Assembly: GCA_964503045.1 (NCBI GenBank)
Contig: CAZCZI010000022.1
Coordinates: 32,239 to 96,238, forward strand
DNA length: 64,000 bases
Source of the DNA: CAYZJR01 sp964503045
GTDB taxonomy: Bacteria > Cyanobacteriota > Vampirovibrionia > Obscuribacterales > Obscuribacteraceae
Direction: 5' to 3'
The notes beneath the pieces were generated by a model, which did not search any database, was not told the DNA's origin, and saw nothing but the letters and a program-made list of their open reading frames with translations. The translations under genes and the position numbers were made by a program. This document shows positions 8,504 through 17,266 of this stretch, piece after piece (position 1 is the first letter of the stretch; each line of letters begins with the position of its first letter).

Positions 8504-9433
8504 TTAATAGCCGCGTCTTCTAATCACATCGTTGTATCCCGGAGGCATTGCCTGCTGCGGCGAACGCTGAGGTCCGCGTCTGTAGGCGGATGACTGGTTG
8601 TAGGCATAGTCATTGCCGTAATAGTTCTGACCGGCATACTGCGGTTGTTGCGTTGGATAATAGCGGTTGTCGTAACCACCATTTCTGCTTGCTCGACGGT
8701 TTGCTTCGTTGGCGAATACTCGATCGAGCACGCCGAAGCCGAGGTCGATGAAGCGATCCATGTCATTGCGTCCGCCGCCGTAATCAGGCACGAAAGGCGG
8801 TGTGCCGTAATAGCCGTTGTCGTAGCCTCCAGTGTTTATTCTGGTGCGCGATGCCGTGTAACCGTCGCTTCCGCCGTGGACACCGTCTTGCCAGACATTC
8901 ATCGGCTGCTGTGGATAATACTGGTCGTAATATCGATCGCGGTTGTAGCGGTTCATCATTTGCTGACGCTGCCACATAGCCTGCTCGTATTGATATTGGC
9001 GCATGGCTTGCTGGCGAGCTTGCTGCTCGTACATTTGGGCGTACGGATCATCGTAATAGTTTATCCGCCGATTTTGCTGGCAGTTTGGATCGTACTGACG
9101 ATAGTCGTACTGCGGGTTTCTGCGATAGTCATAACCGGGGGTTTGATTCCCCATGTTGATATTGGCTTCGCGAATGTAGAAGTTATATGTATTGCCCTGA
9201 CCATCGTGTTGGCAGAACGTAGGCTGTCTTCCAAACTCTTGGGGGACGTCCTGGCGATACTGCTGCCGGTCCGGCGAGCCTTGGTAGGCCGAATCATACA
9301 GGCGTTGCTGCGTATTCGGCGCCTGTTGGACTTGCGTGTCGCCACCATTCCACCTTTCGGGGAAGAAGTTGGGACCAGTAGGTTGTTGATTCCGTTGATC
9401 GACGGGATCTTCAAATCGACCGTTAGTAGACAT
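8504..9433 (-). CDS. Q/Y/N-rich protein, tandem family member 2
   Basis: A 309-residue paralog of the 7378-8337 product with the same order of conserved blocks: MSTNGRFEDPVD, GPNFFPERWNGGD, NTYNFYIREANINMGN, RINYYDDPY, WQDGVHGGSDGYTASRTRI, DLGFGVLDRVFANEANRRA and the C-terminus PGYNDVIRRRGY. The linkers differ in sequence but stay Gln/Tyr/Asn/Arg-rich. A clear promoter lies upstream (9489-9517) and an intrinsic terminator downstream, so it is transcribed alone. Conserved motifs with diverged low-complexity linkers argue that it is a genuine selected protein. Function unknown. Confidence 0.85.
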   Translation of the reverse strand: MSTNGRFEDPVDQRNQQPTGPNFFPERWNGGDTQVQQAPNTQQRLYDSAYQGSPDRQQYRQDVPQEFGRQPTFCQHDGQGNTYNFYIREANINMGNQTPGYDYRRNPQYDYRQYDPNCQQNRRINYYDDPYAQMYEQQARQQAMRQYQYEQAMWQRQQMMNRYNRDRYYDQYYPQQPMNVWQDGVHGGSDGYTASRTRINTGGYDNGYYGTPPFVPDYGGGRNDMDRFIDLGFGVLDRVFANEANRRASRNGGYDNRYYPTQQPQYAGQNYYGNDYAYNQSSAYRRGPQRSPQQAMPPGYNDVIRRRGY

Positions 9434-9488
9434 AAAGTCTCTCCTAGTACCTAAAAGTGAGGGGTTGGCAGCTAGCCATGCGTTCTAA

Positions 9489-9517
9489 AAGGTAGTCTTC
9501 GCCGGAATCTTAGTCAA
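9489..9517 (-). promoter_or_regulatory. Promoter of family member 2
   Basis: On the minus strand -35 TTGACT (9512-9517), 17-bp spacer, -10 TACCTT (9489-9494), 56 bp before the ATG. It directly abuts the palindrome at 9518-9531. Confidence 0.55.
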
Positions 9518-9531
9518 TGGGAAGATTCCCA
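9518..9531. promoter_or_regulatory. Operator-like palindrome TGGGAAGATTCCCA
   Basis: A perfect 6+2+6 inverted repeat touching the upstream edge of the -35 box of member 2. A near copy (10614-10627) has exactly the same placement at member 3, which suggests a shared transcription factor site. Confidence 0.5.
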
Positions 9532-9659
9532 TAGCCTTACCAGCAAACTGTTTCGAGCCATTTTCACTAGTGAAATTACGAATGAAGTCCCGTGCGATCT
9601 TCGGAGCGCGCAGCAAGTAGATCGCGAGATCAATGCAGCGAATGGGACACGAATTTCGT

Positions 9660-9720
9660 GATCACGCGCCGCGAGATCACGCGCTGCGAGGTCACGTGCC
9701 CCCGAGGTCACGCGCCGATA
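9660..9720. repeat. Four 15-16 bp GC-rich tandem repeats
   Basis: Units GATCACGCGCCGCGA, GATCACGCGCTGCGA, GGTCACGTGCCCCCGA and GGTCACGCGCCGATA run head to tail between members 2 and 3. The core GCGAGATCACGCG occurs again next to the scaffold gap near 55.94 kb. The rest of 9532-9801 holds only the terminator below; no gene is seen. Confidence 0.75.
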
Positions 9721-9737
9721 GAAAGTTGATGCAACTA

Positions 9738-9770
9738 CAAAAAGCGCCACGGCAGACCGAGGTCTGCCGC
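9738..9770 (-). terminator. Rho-independent terminator of family member 3
   Basis: CGGCAGACC (9750-9758) and GGTCTGCCG (9761-9769) form a 9-bp inverted repeat. On the minus strand the stem is followed by TGGCGCTTTTTG. It lies about 30 bp beyond the stop of the 9802-10509 gene. Confidence 0.7.
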
Positions 9771-9801
9771 TTTAGCCTTACCCACGCCAGGGAAAAAAAA
9801 C

Positions 9802-10509
9802 TTACCTTCTGCCTCTTGTGGCTCGCTTGTTAGCTTCGTTTGCAAACACGCGATCCAGAATTCCAAATCCGAGGTCGGTCATGCGATCGAAGTCGTCACG
9901 CTGATTGTAGACGCCGCCATAATATGGATCGTACGAGCCGTTGCCGGTTTGAATTCTTGTGCGGGATGCCGTGTAGCCGTCTCTTCCGCCGTGCACGGAG
10001 TCTTGATACGCATCCATGTTTTGCGGCTGTGAATAGACTGGTGGATAATATCGTGGAGTCGGTTCGTAATAGCGTGGCTCAACATAGACTTGAGGCGGTC
10101 TTACATAAACCTGGGGCGGCTCTACGTAAACTCTTGGCGGCTGCACGTAAACTGGCGGGCGTTCATGATGACGCGGGGGTTGGCAGTTCCAAGGTTGTCG
10201 GTTGTTGCAGTAATAGTTATCGCGGCCGTAGTTGCCGTAATACCTGTTGTCGTCGTAATACTGAATGCGGCGCATGTCTTGCATGCGGCGGACGTTGGGG
10301 TCGCATCCGGCAAACTCAGGGCGACCATTGGCCATGTTGATGTTGGCGTGGTCTATATAGATATTGACCGTGTCGCCGCCGGAGTGATGTCTTTGGAATT
10401 CTTGCGGAACCCGCCCTTGTGGACCCCATGCTTGCTCAACGAATCGGTTTGGTTGGGCTTCCACGACTTGTTGCTGTTGGGGTTGCTCAAAACGAGAGTC
10501 TGTCGACAT
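9802..10509 (-). CDS. Q/Y/P-rich protein, tandem family member 3 (divergent)
   Basis: A 235-residue, more divergent paralog. It keeps the start MSTDSRFEQP, a shortened DTVNIYIDHANINMAN block, RRIQYYDDNRY, YQDSVHGGRDGYTASRTRI and DLGFGILDRVFANEANKRA, but lacks the PGYNDVIRRRGY tail. The centre carries tandem PPRVYVEPPQVYVRPP-type repeats, a 7-8 residue period rich in Pro, Tyr and Val. No signal peptide is visible. Promoter, operator-like palindrome and terminator are all present, so it is a single-gene unit. Function unknown; the shared blocks mark it as the same family. Confidence 0.82.
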   Translation of the reverse strand: MSTDSRFEQPQQQQVVEAQPNRFVEQAWGPQGRVPQEFQRHHSGGDTVNIYIDHANINMANGRPEFAGCDPNVRRMQDMRRIQYYDDNRYYGNYGRDNYYCNNRQPWNCQPPRHHERPPVYVQPPRVYVEPPQVYVRPPQVYVEPRYYEPTPRYYPPVYSQPQNMDAYQDSVHGGRDGYTASRTRIQTGNGSYDPYYGGVYNQRDDFDRMTDLGFGILDRVFANEANKRATRGRR

Positions 10510-10553
10510 TGTTTGAACCTCTAAAAGGATGTTTTCGGCGGGGGGGAGAGTTT

Positions 10554-10569
10554 GAGCGGAACGCCGCTC
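10554..10569. other. Stem-loop in the leader of family member 3
   Basis: GAGCGG-AACG-CCGCTC forms a perfect 6-bp stem with a 4-nt loop in the 5' leader of the minus-strand gene, 45 bp before its start. Confidence 0.5.
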
Positions 10570-10584
10570 ACCTGCATGCTCGGT

Positions 10585-10613
10585 AATTTAAATATCAAAA
10601 GGCTTATGGTCAA
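10585..10613 (-). promoter_or_regulatory. Promoter of family member 3
   Basis: On the minus strand -35 TTGACC (10608-10613), 17-bp spacer and -10 TAAATT (10585-10590). The architecture matches the promoter of member 2. Confidence 0.55.
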
Positions 10614-10627
10614 TGGGGAATTTCCCA
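10614..10627. promoter_or_regulatory. Operator-like palindrome TGGGGAATTTCCCA
   Basis: An inverted repeat with one imperfect pair, directly upstream of the -35 box, matching the site at 9518-9531 in sequence and position. Confidence 0.45.
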
Positions 10628-10704
10628 CTGGGGTGCGCATTGAAGGATCGGCGGCGGTTTTGGACCATATATGGAACCAATTGCCTTTTCGGCAATATCC
10701 AGCA

Positions 10705-10747
10705 AATCGCAGCAAAATCAGCGTAAAAATCGCAGCAAAGTCAGCGT
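10705..10747. repeat. Two-copy 20-bp direct repeat
   Basis: AATCGCAGCAAAATCAGCGT (10705-10724) recurs at 10728-10747 with one change (A to G), a 23-bp period. It lies between the diacylglycerol-kinase-like gene and family member 3; a small hairpin (ATTGCC-TTTTC-GGCAAT, 10680-10696) is next to it. Purpose unknown. Confidence 0.6.
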
Positions 10748-10789
10748 TGCAAAACTAAACGATTTAATGCCTCACCACATGTGGTGCGC

Positions 10790-11338
10790 CTATTTGATTC
10801 CGAACACGACCATTAGTGGTGGAACAAATGTGAACAATCCAACTACCACCGCCGCTAGTGCCGACATCAAAACTGCCGCCGCAGCAGTGTCTTTCGCTCG
10901 CCGGGCAGCGCTGTGGTATTGCTCGTCGGCAGAAATGTCCACCAAATGTTCAAGCGATGTGTTGACGAGTTCGGTGGCAATCACCAAACCCATCGATAAG
11001 GTCAAAGCGATCCAGCTTTGCGGATCGATCTTCAACCAAAGTCCCAGTCCGATTACGAAGACCGCAATCGCGAAGTGAATGCGCACATTTCTTTCGCGCT
11101 TGAAGGCGACTGCTAATCCGTTGAACGCATGAAAGAATGATTCGATCATGCTGGTGGTTCTGGTGGCTTTTCGCGTCCAGGCCCGGGGAACCAAAGTAGC
11201 CCTGCCTGATCTGCGATTCGGCTTGTCGGCATTTCTATTTTGGTCCTTTGTTTGGACTGGGGCCGATGTTTCGAAAGTTGAGGTGTGCACGCGCTTCAAG
11301 ATTCGTTCCTCAACTTCGTGTGGTGCCATTGGTGCCAT
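10790..11338 (-). CDS. dgkA: Diacylglycerol/undecaprenol kinase family protein
   Basis: About 182 residues. The C-terminal 115 residues form the small integral-membrane kinase with three hydrophobic helices and the family signature ELVNTSLEHLVDIS followed by ARRAKDTAAAAVLMSA. It phosphorylates a membrane lipid alcohol (undecaprenol in Gram-positives, diacylglycerol in E. coli), recycling lipid carriers or precursors. The N-terminal 65 residues are basic and disordered, an extension not usual in the family. The longest frame begins with TTG at 11416; the first ATG (11338), with AGGA 12 bases upstream, is used here. Confidence 0.85.
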   Translation of the reverse strand: MAPMAPHEVEERILKRVHTSTFETSAPVQTKDQNRNADKPNRRSGRATLVPRAWTRKATRTTSMIESFFHAFNGLAVAFKRERNVRIHFAIAVFVIGLGLWLKIDPQSWIALTLSMGLVIATELVNTSLEHLVDISADEQYHSAARRAKDTAAAAVLMSALAAVVVGLFTFVPPLMVVFGIK

Positions 11339-11593
11339 GCGATCTTTTGTTCCTGATACCAGATATACATCTATCTCAATCAAACCGACACGGTCTTGGA
11401 AGCATTGAGCCGGCAATTTTACAGAGCCTGATCATTTGATCATTTCGTCAGTTCAGAACTTTAGGCTTTGTAAACAACAAAACGGTTCCTTCAGATTAGA
11501 AATCGCCAATCCATTTACCTTACTTACGGCAATTGAGCCTTGCAAACGATAACACCACAAATCAAGGTGTTCAAGCTAGGCGCCCTTGCGCGC

Positions 11594-12097
11594 TTAACGT
11601 CGCGGAAATCCTGCTTCCTCCAGGATTTTGGACTGCCTTCCGAACATGTCGGACTCTTGGTCTTTTGTAATGTGGTCAAAACCTAATATATGCAATGCGC
11701 CATGGACGAATAGAAAGGCAAACTCTCTGTCTTGTGAGTGCCCAAGTTCGTGAGCTTGCTCACGGCATTTCTCCATCGATATGACAATTTCTCCGACCTC
11801 AAAAGGCATATCGGCAACCGCCGGTTTTTCCCAACTCAGTGGAAACGAAAGTACGTCTGTGGCGGCGTCTTTACCCCGCCAATCACGGTTGAGTTCTCTG
11901 ATGCGTTTGTTTGAAACAATCGTCAACGAAACTTCACCAGTTTGATAAATGTCCATCACTTTCTTTTTCGAGAGGTGCTTGGCGGGGTCTTCACTCAGGT
12001 TTTCAGTGACCGACTTCCAGAGCCTATTTACTGTTGTTTCAACCTTCTTGAGATTGACTTCGATTTTTCTTTGACGATTTGTGACTGAAACTGGCAC
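11594..12097 (-). CDS. ybeY: Endoribonuclease YbeY (rRNA maturation)
   Basis: A 167-residue metalloendoribonuclease needed for 16S rRNA 3'-end maturation and ribosome quality control. The zinc-binding motif FVHGALHILGFDH (HGxLHLxGFDH type) is complete, and ATDVLSFPL is the other family hallmark. It is divergent from the translation operon starting with rimP, a sensible functional neighbour. In many bacteria ybeY is followed by a diacylglycerol kinase gene, and here dgkA lies downstream on the same strand. Confidence 0.95.
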   Translation of the reverse strand: MPVSVTNRQRKIEVNLKKVETTVNRLWKSVTENLSEDPAKHLSKKKVMDIYQTGEVSLTIVSNKRIRELNRDWRGKDAATDVLSFPLSWEKPAVADMPFEVGEIVISMEKCREQAHELGHSQDREFAFLFVHGALHILGFDHITKDQESDMFGRQSKILEEAGFPRR

Positions 12098-12321
12098 GTT
12101 TGCTCCCTTTTGCTCCGCTTAGCTTGATATGTATGTTGCAACCTGGTAGGATATGCATGGCAAATGTGAAGTCGTGGGCTACAGTAGCCTACGGCATTTT
12201 CGTGTTTGTTAGTCCATTTTCATCAGGATTGAGAAAATGGATTACGGTACCCCCAGCGGTGCCGCGAATCAACGTAATTTTGTAATATCGCGATTTCCCA
12301 ACGAGGTTGCTTGCCTGACAG

Positions 12322-12927
12322 ATGACGAAGAACCCGCAAGAGGTGATAGCAAGAATAGAGGCGCTGGCGCAGAGCGTTTGCGATCCACTCGAGCTGTCTT
12401 GTGTCGGAGTTCGAATCGGCCAGCAAGGAAAGCGGCGATCGTTAGAAGTGACGATTTACAGACGTGGAGGCAGAATAGCGCTTTCTGATTGTGAAGCCGT
12501 AAGCAGAAAGCTAGACGAGTTGCTCGAAAAGGTTCAGCAATCTGAGAATTTGATTGAGGGCTCGTTCATTCTGGAAGTAGAAAGCCCAGGCATTGACCGC
12601 AAGCTGGTTACGCAGCGTGAGTTCGATGTCTTCAGCGGGCAGGAGGTGGAGATTCAATCGAAAGACTTAGTCGATTCATTGGGTTATCACTTCGCCGGCA
12701 AGTTGGTCGGACTCAAAGATGGCAAGGTCAGCCTTACCGGTTGTAGGCCGCTTGTCGACCCCGGTTCCAAAAACCTCAGGACCTCCAAAGGAAAATCCAA
12801 ACACAAACCTACAAAATCCGAGTCGAAAGAAGCGGTCCGAGAAACCGAATCTCAAGATCTCACGCTGGAGTTGAAAAGGCTCACCACGGTCAAACTCCAC
12901 TTTGCCCTCCCAAAAAATGACAATTAA
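12322..12927 (+). CDS. rimP: Ribosome maturation factor RimP
   Basis: A 201-residue 30S assembly factor and first gene of the nusA-infB operon. The N-terminal domain has EGSFILEVESPGIDRKL (the SPGxDRxL hallmark), followed by the Sm-like C-terminal domain with FAGKLVGLKDGKVSL. A Lys/Ser-rich insertion (about 155-180; SKGKSKHKPTKSESK) lies before the last strands and makes it longer than the usual 150-165. nusA begins 25 bp after the stop. Confidence 0.93.
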   Translation: MTKNPQEVIARIEALAQSVCDPLELSCVGVRIGQQGKRRSLEVTIYRRGGRIALSDCEAVSRKLDELLEKVQQSENLIEGSFILEVESPGIDRKLVTQREFDVFSGQEVEIQSKDLVDSLGYHFAGKLVGLKDGKVSLTGCRPLVDPGSKNLRTSKGKSKHKPTKSESKEAVRETESQDLTLELKRLTTVKLHFALPKNDN

Positions 12928-12952
12928 ATAAGAAAAATAGGAGAACCTCCAA

Positions 12953-14080
12953 GTGATCAAAATCGGCGACAAACTGCTCGAAGCGGCAGAAGAACTCGAA
13001 CGCGAGCGCAACATTCCGCAGGAGGAATTCATCAGCTACGTGTGCGACGCGATCGTTGCTGCGTACAAAAAGAAAGTGCCAGATCACGATGTTGAAGGTG
13101 TACGCGCAATCTTCGACAACGAAACGGGCGAAATCGGAATTTTCGCTCCCAAAGAAGTTGTCGATAAAGTGCAAAACGAATATCACGAAATTAGCTTGGC
13201 AGACGCACAAGATCTCATTCCTGACGTTACCGTAGGCGAAGTCCTCGAAATCGAAGTGACGCCTGCTGACTTCTCTGAGTTCGGTAGAATCGCGGCTCAG
13301 ACAGCCAAGCAGCTGATCACGCAACGTCTGCGCGAAGCAGAAAAAGAGTTAATCAAGAAGGAGTTCGAAGCGCGAAAAGGCACTTGCACCACAGGTCAAA
13401 TCGAGCGTATCGAGGTGATCAGCAATACTCGCAACAACGTCATTGTCAACCTCGGAAGAGTGGAAGGCTGTATGCCTACCCGCGAACAGCTGCCGGGAGA
13501 AACATACCGCGTCGGCAATCGCGTCAGAGTATACGTTCTCGAGCTGCGCGAAACTGGTCGCGTTCCGCAAATCATTGTGTCGCAAGCTCATCCTGAGTTG
13601 GTTCGCGAGTTGTTCGAACTTTACGTTCCGGAAATTGAAGATGGAACGGTGGAGATCAAATCCATCGCCCGCGAAGCCGGCTACCGCACGAAGATCGCTG
13701 TTCATTCCGAAGATGCAGACGTCGATCCGGTGGGCGCTTGTATTGGCACAAGAGGTGTCCGCATTCAAAACGTCGTCGCCGAATTGCGCAACGAAAAGAT
13801 AGACGTCATTCGCTTCTCGAATGATCCTGTCGATTACATCTCCAACGCGCTGAGTCCAGCCAGAATCACAACTGTAGCTCTGTATGACGATCCGCCCGAA
13901 ATGGGCGGCAAGCGAGCTGAAGTGATCGTCCCGGATGATCAACTCAGTCTGGCTATCGGTCGCGGCGGTCAAAACGTTAGGTTGGCAGCAAAGCTTACCG
14001 GCTGGAAGATCGACATCAAGTCTGAAAGCCAAGCCGGTGGCTCATTCAAGAGTCTCAATCAAACGCTTGACGAACTCTAA
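12953..14080 (+). CDS. nusA: Transcription termination/antitermination factor NusA
   Basis: A 375-residue protein that binds RNA polymerase and nascent RNA. The order is an N-terminal polymerase-binding domain (1-130), S1 domain (about 140-200; TGQIERIEV, VNLGRVEGCMP), then two KH domains with GACIGTRGVRIQNV and LAIGRGGQNVRLAAKLTGW. It ends soon after KH2, so it is the short form without the E. coli acidic repeats. The GTG start at 12953 is supported by AGGAG ten bases upstream. Confidence 0.96.
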   Translation: MIKIGDKLLEAAEELERERNIPQEEFISYVCDAIVAAYKKKVPDHDVEGVRAIFDNETGEIGIFAPKEVVDKVQNEYHEISLADAQDLIPDVTVGEVLEIEVTPADFSEFGRIAAQTAKQLITQRLREAEKELIKKEFEARKGTCTTGQIERIEVISNTRNNVIVNLGRVEGCMPTREQLPGETYRVGNRVRVYVLELRETGRVPQIIVSQAHPELVRELFELYVPEIEDGTVEIKSIAREAGYRTKIAVHSEDADVDPVGACIGTRGVRIQNVVAELRNEKIDVIRFSNDPVDYISNALSPARITTVALYDDPPEMGGKRAEVIVPDDQLSLAIGRGGQNVRLAAKLTGWKIDIKSESQAGGSFKSLNQTLDEL

Positions 14081-14099
14081 AAACTAAGCACCAAATTGG

Positions 14100-14420
14100 T
14101 TGGTAGTGGGCTTGCCCAGCGAAAATTCAAGACTTTGCGTAACGTGTCGCTCTGTAAAACCCAGAAGCGAGCTGATACGCCTGACCGTGGACTGGACGAA
14201 TAAATCCGTTTGTCTTAACACTGGTCAACGCAAATTGCTGGGCCGGTCCGCTTACCTGTGCAAGTCACGCAATTGTGTCGTGAATGCCTTGAAGGGCGGG
14301 CGGTTGCGGTATGCGCTCGAGGGGCGCAGAACCAATAAGCGAGCGCCAAACAGGACAATCAGCTGGCCTTTGAAGCCTGACTTTATACAGGTTATATCTG
14401 AAATGTGCACAGAACCATAA
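14100..14420 (+). CDS. ylxR: YlxR family RNA-binding protein
   Basis: A 106-residue protein of the YlxR (DUF448) family, nearly always encoded between nusA and infB as here. It carries the CVTCRSVKPRSELIRL motif and GRSAYLC. YlxR proteins are small nucleic-acid-binding factors implicated in regulating transcription or RNase P. The start is TTG 14100 or GTG 14106; no good ribosome binding site separates them. The C-terminal 35 residues are a basic extension beyond the domain. Confidence 0.88.
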   Translation: MVVGLPSENSRLCVTCRSVKPRSELIRLTVDWTNKSVCLNTGQRKLLGRSAYLCKSRNCVVNALKGGRLRYALEGRRTNKRAPNRTISWPLKPDFIQVISEMCTEP

Positions 14421-14460
14421 AAAACGTGCCACAATACTGTGAGGTACAAAAGGAGCTTGC

Positions 14461-17208
14461 ATGGACGATCGCGTTCGAATTTATGAGTTAGCGCGGAAGA
14501 TGAACATTCCCAACGGGGATATCATCACGGCTCTGCGCGAGCTCGGCTACGACATCAAGAGCCATTCGAGCACAGTCGACGCGCATGCAGTGGGTTTATT
14601 GATCGCACATTTAGGCAAAAAGAAAGAACAAGGCAAAGCTAAACCAGCAGCCGCAGCCACCAAAACAGCAACAAAGACGCAAGCGAAAATTCCTCCGCCG
14701 CCGGAGACGCCTGTCGTCAAACCAAGAGTGTTGTCACGTTACAGACCGACACCGGCTGTACAGCCCGGTCAAGAGGGACAGGTTTCGCCACCACCGGCGG
14801 CTCCACTTAGTCTTAACGGCCAACCGCAACTCACTCCGGTTCCGGTTCAACCGCAACCGTCGACGCAGCCAGCGCCACCGGCGCCTCAAGCGGCCGAGAA
14901 AACAATTGAAAAACCAGCCAAGACTCAGGAGATTTCGACTCCTCAGCCCGTGTCCATGCAGCCGGCTGCCCGTACTGCGGAGCCACTGCCTGTAGAAACG
15001 GAAGAACCGAAAGAGGTCGAAGAAGAAGAAGAAGAGATGGGCTTTCAGCCTGTTTCCGGCAAGTCCACCGGTGATGAGTGGTCAGACAATTCCAGATATG
15101 GCCCACGCGTAATTCGCAAGCTAGATCGTCCACCTGAGCGAAGCCCGCGCACAGCCGATGCCGACAAGCAAGAGGAAGCGGCAGAAGTCGAGCCGGCCGT
15201 TGAAGAACAATTCAGCGCCGAACCGGAAGAAGGCGGCGAGTACACAGGCAAAGGTCAGGCTGTTAGACCGATGCAACCATCGGTGCCCACTCCTTACAGA
15301 GTGGCGGCGCCTTCGATCCGTGCAACACCACCGCGCCCGCCGAAGTCACACCGGCATGCGCCGGCTGACAGGCATGGTGCCAAGAAAAATGAAGAAAAGC
15401 TCAGACCGGCAGCTGCCACCATTGATGTTCCTAAAGTGATTACACTTACAAACAGTCTCACGGTGCAAGAACTCGCAGAGAAGATGACGATTTCGGAAAC
15501 CGAAATCATCAAGCGCCTTTTCATGAAGGGAATTATGCGCACCGTCAACCAATTGGTTGAACTGGAAGTAGCAAAAGAGCTCGCCATCGAGATGGAGTAC
15601 GAGCTTGTCGAGCATGAAGCTGTTCCGATTGAAGATGGGCGTGTGGTGCAAGCCGACATGTCCGAAGAAGACAGAGCGGCTTTGGTTTTGAGACCACCTG
15701 TGGTGACTATCATGGGTCACGTCGATCACGGTAAAACCAGTTTGCTCGATGCCATCAGGCAAACGAAGTTTCTTCTGACCGACGCAGAAGCGGGCGGCAT
15801 CACTCAACACATCGGCGCCTACCATGTCGAAGTCGAACATGAAGACGGCACTATGCGCCAGATCGTCTTTCTCGATACACCGGGTCACGAAGCATTTACT
15901 GCAATGAGAGCACGCGGAGCTCGTGCAACCGACGTGGCCATTCTCGTCGTTGCTGCCGATGATGGTGTTATGCCGCAAACCATCGAGGCGATCGATCACG
16001 CTAAAGCGGCGAACGTTCCTATCATTGTTGCCGTCAACAAAATCGACAAGGCCGATGCCGATCCCGATCGCGTACTTACGCAGTTGATGGAACATGGTCT
16101 GGTGCCGGATAAATACGGCGGCGAGACGGTTACTGTAAACGTGTCTGCCAAGAAGCGCACCAACCTCGACGAACTTTTGGAGATGATTCTTCTCGTCTCC
16201 GACATTCTCGATTTGCGCGCCAACCCCGATCGCTCCGCAGTCGGAGTGATTGTCGAAGCCGAGCTTTCTCGTGGACGTGGCGCGGTTGCCACAGCGCTGG
16301 TGCAGAATGGAACTCTGCGCGAAGGCGATTTCATTGTTGCCGGAAGCGCCTCAGGACGCGTACGCGCTCTGTTCGATGACCGCGGCGGACGCGTAAAGGC
16401 GGCAGGACCATCGATGCCGGTGGAAGTGCTTGGACTCGACGAAGTGCCACAAGCAGGCGATCGCTTTGAAGTCGTGGAAGGCACGCAAGAAGCCCGTGTG
16501 CTGGTGGAAACACGACGCGAACAAGACAAACGAGGGCATCATGTCACTCTCGAATCGCTCCACGATATGTTGGAGACAGGCGAAGTCAAAGAACTCAACG
16601 TCATCGTCAAAGCCGATGTGCAAGGAACCGCCGAAGCCATCGGCGAATCAGTGCGCAAGCTTTCCGGTGGTGAAGTAGCGGTAAGAGTACTGCGCACCGC
16701 ATCCGGTGATATATCGGAAAACGACGTAAACCTTGCAGCTTCATCAGAAGCTATCGTGATTGGTTTCAACGTTCAGCCAGACCAAAACGCCACCAAGGTT
16801 GCCGACGCAACCGGTGTAGACATTCGCACGTACAGCATCATCTATCAGATTCTCGACGATCTGCAAGCTGCTATTCAAGGTTTGATCAAACCTGTAAAGG
16901 AAGAAGTGCAGATTGGAACAGCGGAGATCAGGCAGATCTTCAAAGTCGGCAAAGGCGTCACCATTGCTGGAAGTTACGTAACCAACGGCAAGATTCAACG
17001 CGGAGCTATAATCAGGGTTGAGCGCGACGGCAAGATTGTTTATGAAGGCAAGCTCGACAGCCTTAAGCGATTCAAAGACGATGTGCGCGAAGTCCAACAA
17101 GGCTTCGAATGCGGCATGGGCTTCGAGAAGTTCAGCGATGCACAAGAGGGTGACAAAGTATTGGCCTTCGTGATTCAAGAAGTCAGGCGCGATCAGCCGC
17201 GCAACTAA
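14461..17208 (+). CDS. infB: Translation initiation factor IF-2
   Basis: A 915-residue GTPase that places initiator tRNA on the ribosome. An IF2-N domain (1-55) is followed by a long Pro/Gln/Glu-rich linker (60-320), a second IF2-N module (about 335-390), and the G domain with G1 GHVDHGKTSLLDA near residue 418, DTPGHEAF and NKID. Domains II-IV follow (VGVIVEAELSRGRG; NVIVKADVQGTAEAI). An ideal AAAGGAG precedes ATG 14461. The acidic run EVEEEEEEM in the linker is typical low complexity for this factor. Confidence 0.97.
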   Translation: MDDRVRIYELARKMNIPNGDIITALRELGYDIKSHSSTVDAHAVGLLIAHLGKKKEQGKAKPAAAATKTATKTQAKIPPPPETPVVKPRVLSRYRPTPAVQPGQEGQVSPPPAAPLSLNGQPQLTPVPVQPQPSTQPAPPAPQAAEKTIEKPAKTQEISTPQPVSMQPAARTAEPLPVETEEPKEVEEEEEEMGFQPVSGKSTGDEWSDNSRYGPRVIRKLDRPPERSPRTADADKQEEAAEVEPAVEEQFSAEPEEGGEYTGKGQAVRPMQPSVPTPYRVAAPSIRATPPRPPKSHRHAPADRHGAKKNEEKLRPAAATIDVPKVITLTNSLTVQELAEKMTISETEIIKRLFMKGIMRTVNQLVELEVAKELAIEMEYELVEHEAVPIEDGRVVQADMSEEDRAALVLRPPVVTIMGHVDHGKTSLLDAIRQTKFLLTDAEAGGITQHIGAYHVEVEHEDGTMRQIVFLDTPGHEAFTAMRARGARATDVAILVVAADDGVMPQTIEAIDHAKAANVPIIVAVNKIDKADADPDRVLTQLMEHGLVPDKYGGETVTVNVSAKKRTNLDELLEMILLVSDILDLRANPDRSAVGVIVEAELSRGRGAVATALVQNGTLREGDFIVAGSASGRVRALFDDRGGRVKAAGPSMPVEVLGLDEVPQAGDRFEVVEGTQEARVLVETRREQDKRGHHVTLESLHDMLETGEVKELNVIVKADVQGTAEAIGESVRKLSGGEVAVRVLRTASGDISENDVNLAASSEAIVIGFNVQPDQNATKVADATGVDIRTYSIIYQILDDLQAAIQGLIKPVKEEVQIGTAEIRQIFKVGKGVTIAGSYVTNGKIQRGAIIRVERDGKIVYEGKLDSLKRFKDDVREVQQGFECGMGFEKFSDAQEGDKVLAFVIQEVRRDQPRN

Positions 17209-17266
17209 TTTACCTGGATCATTTAGTTCCGAATCTGTGAATACAGATGCACAGGAGGTTTCAGCT

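Noticed and set aside
8645..9454. Plus-strand 269-codon frame rich in Val/Ile opposite the Q/Y/N-rich gene
   Set aside because: Antisense of Tyr/Gln/Asn codons gives Val/Ile/Leu-rich frames; the minus strand has paralogs, a promoter and a terminator.
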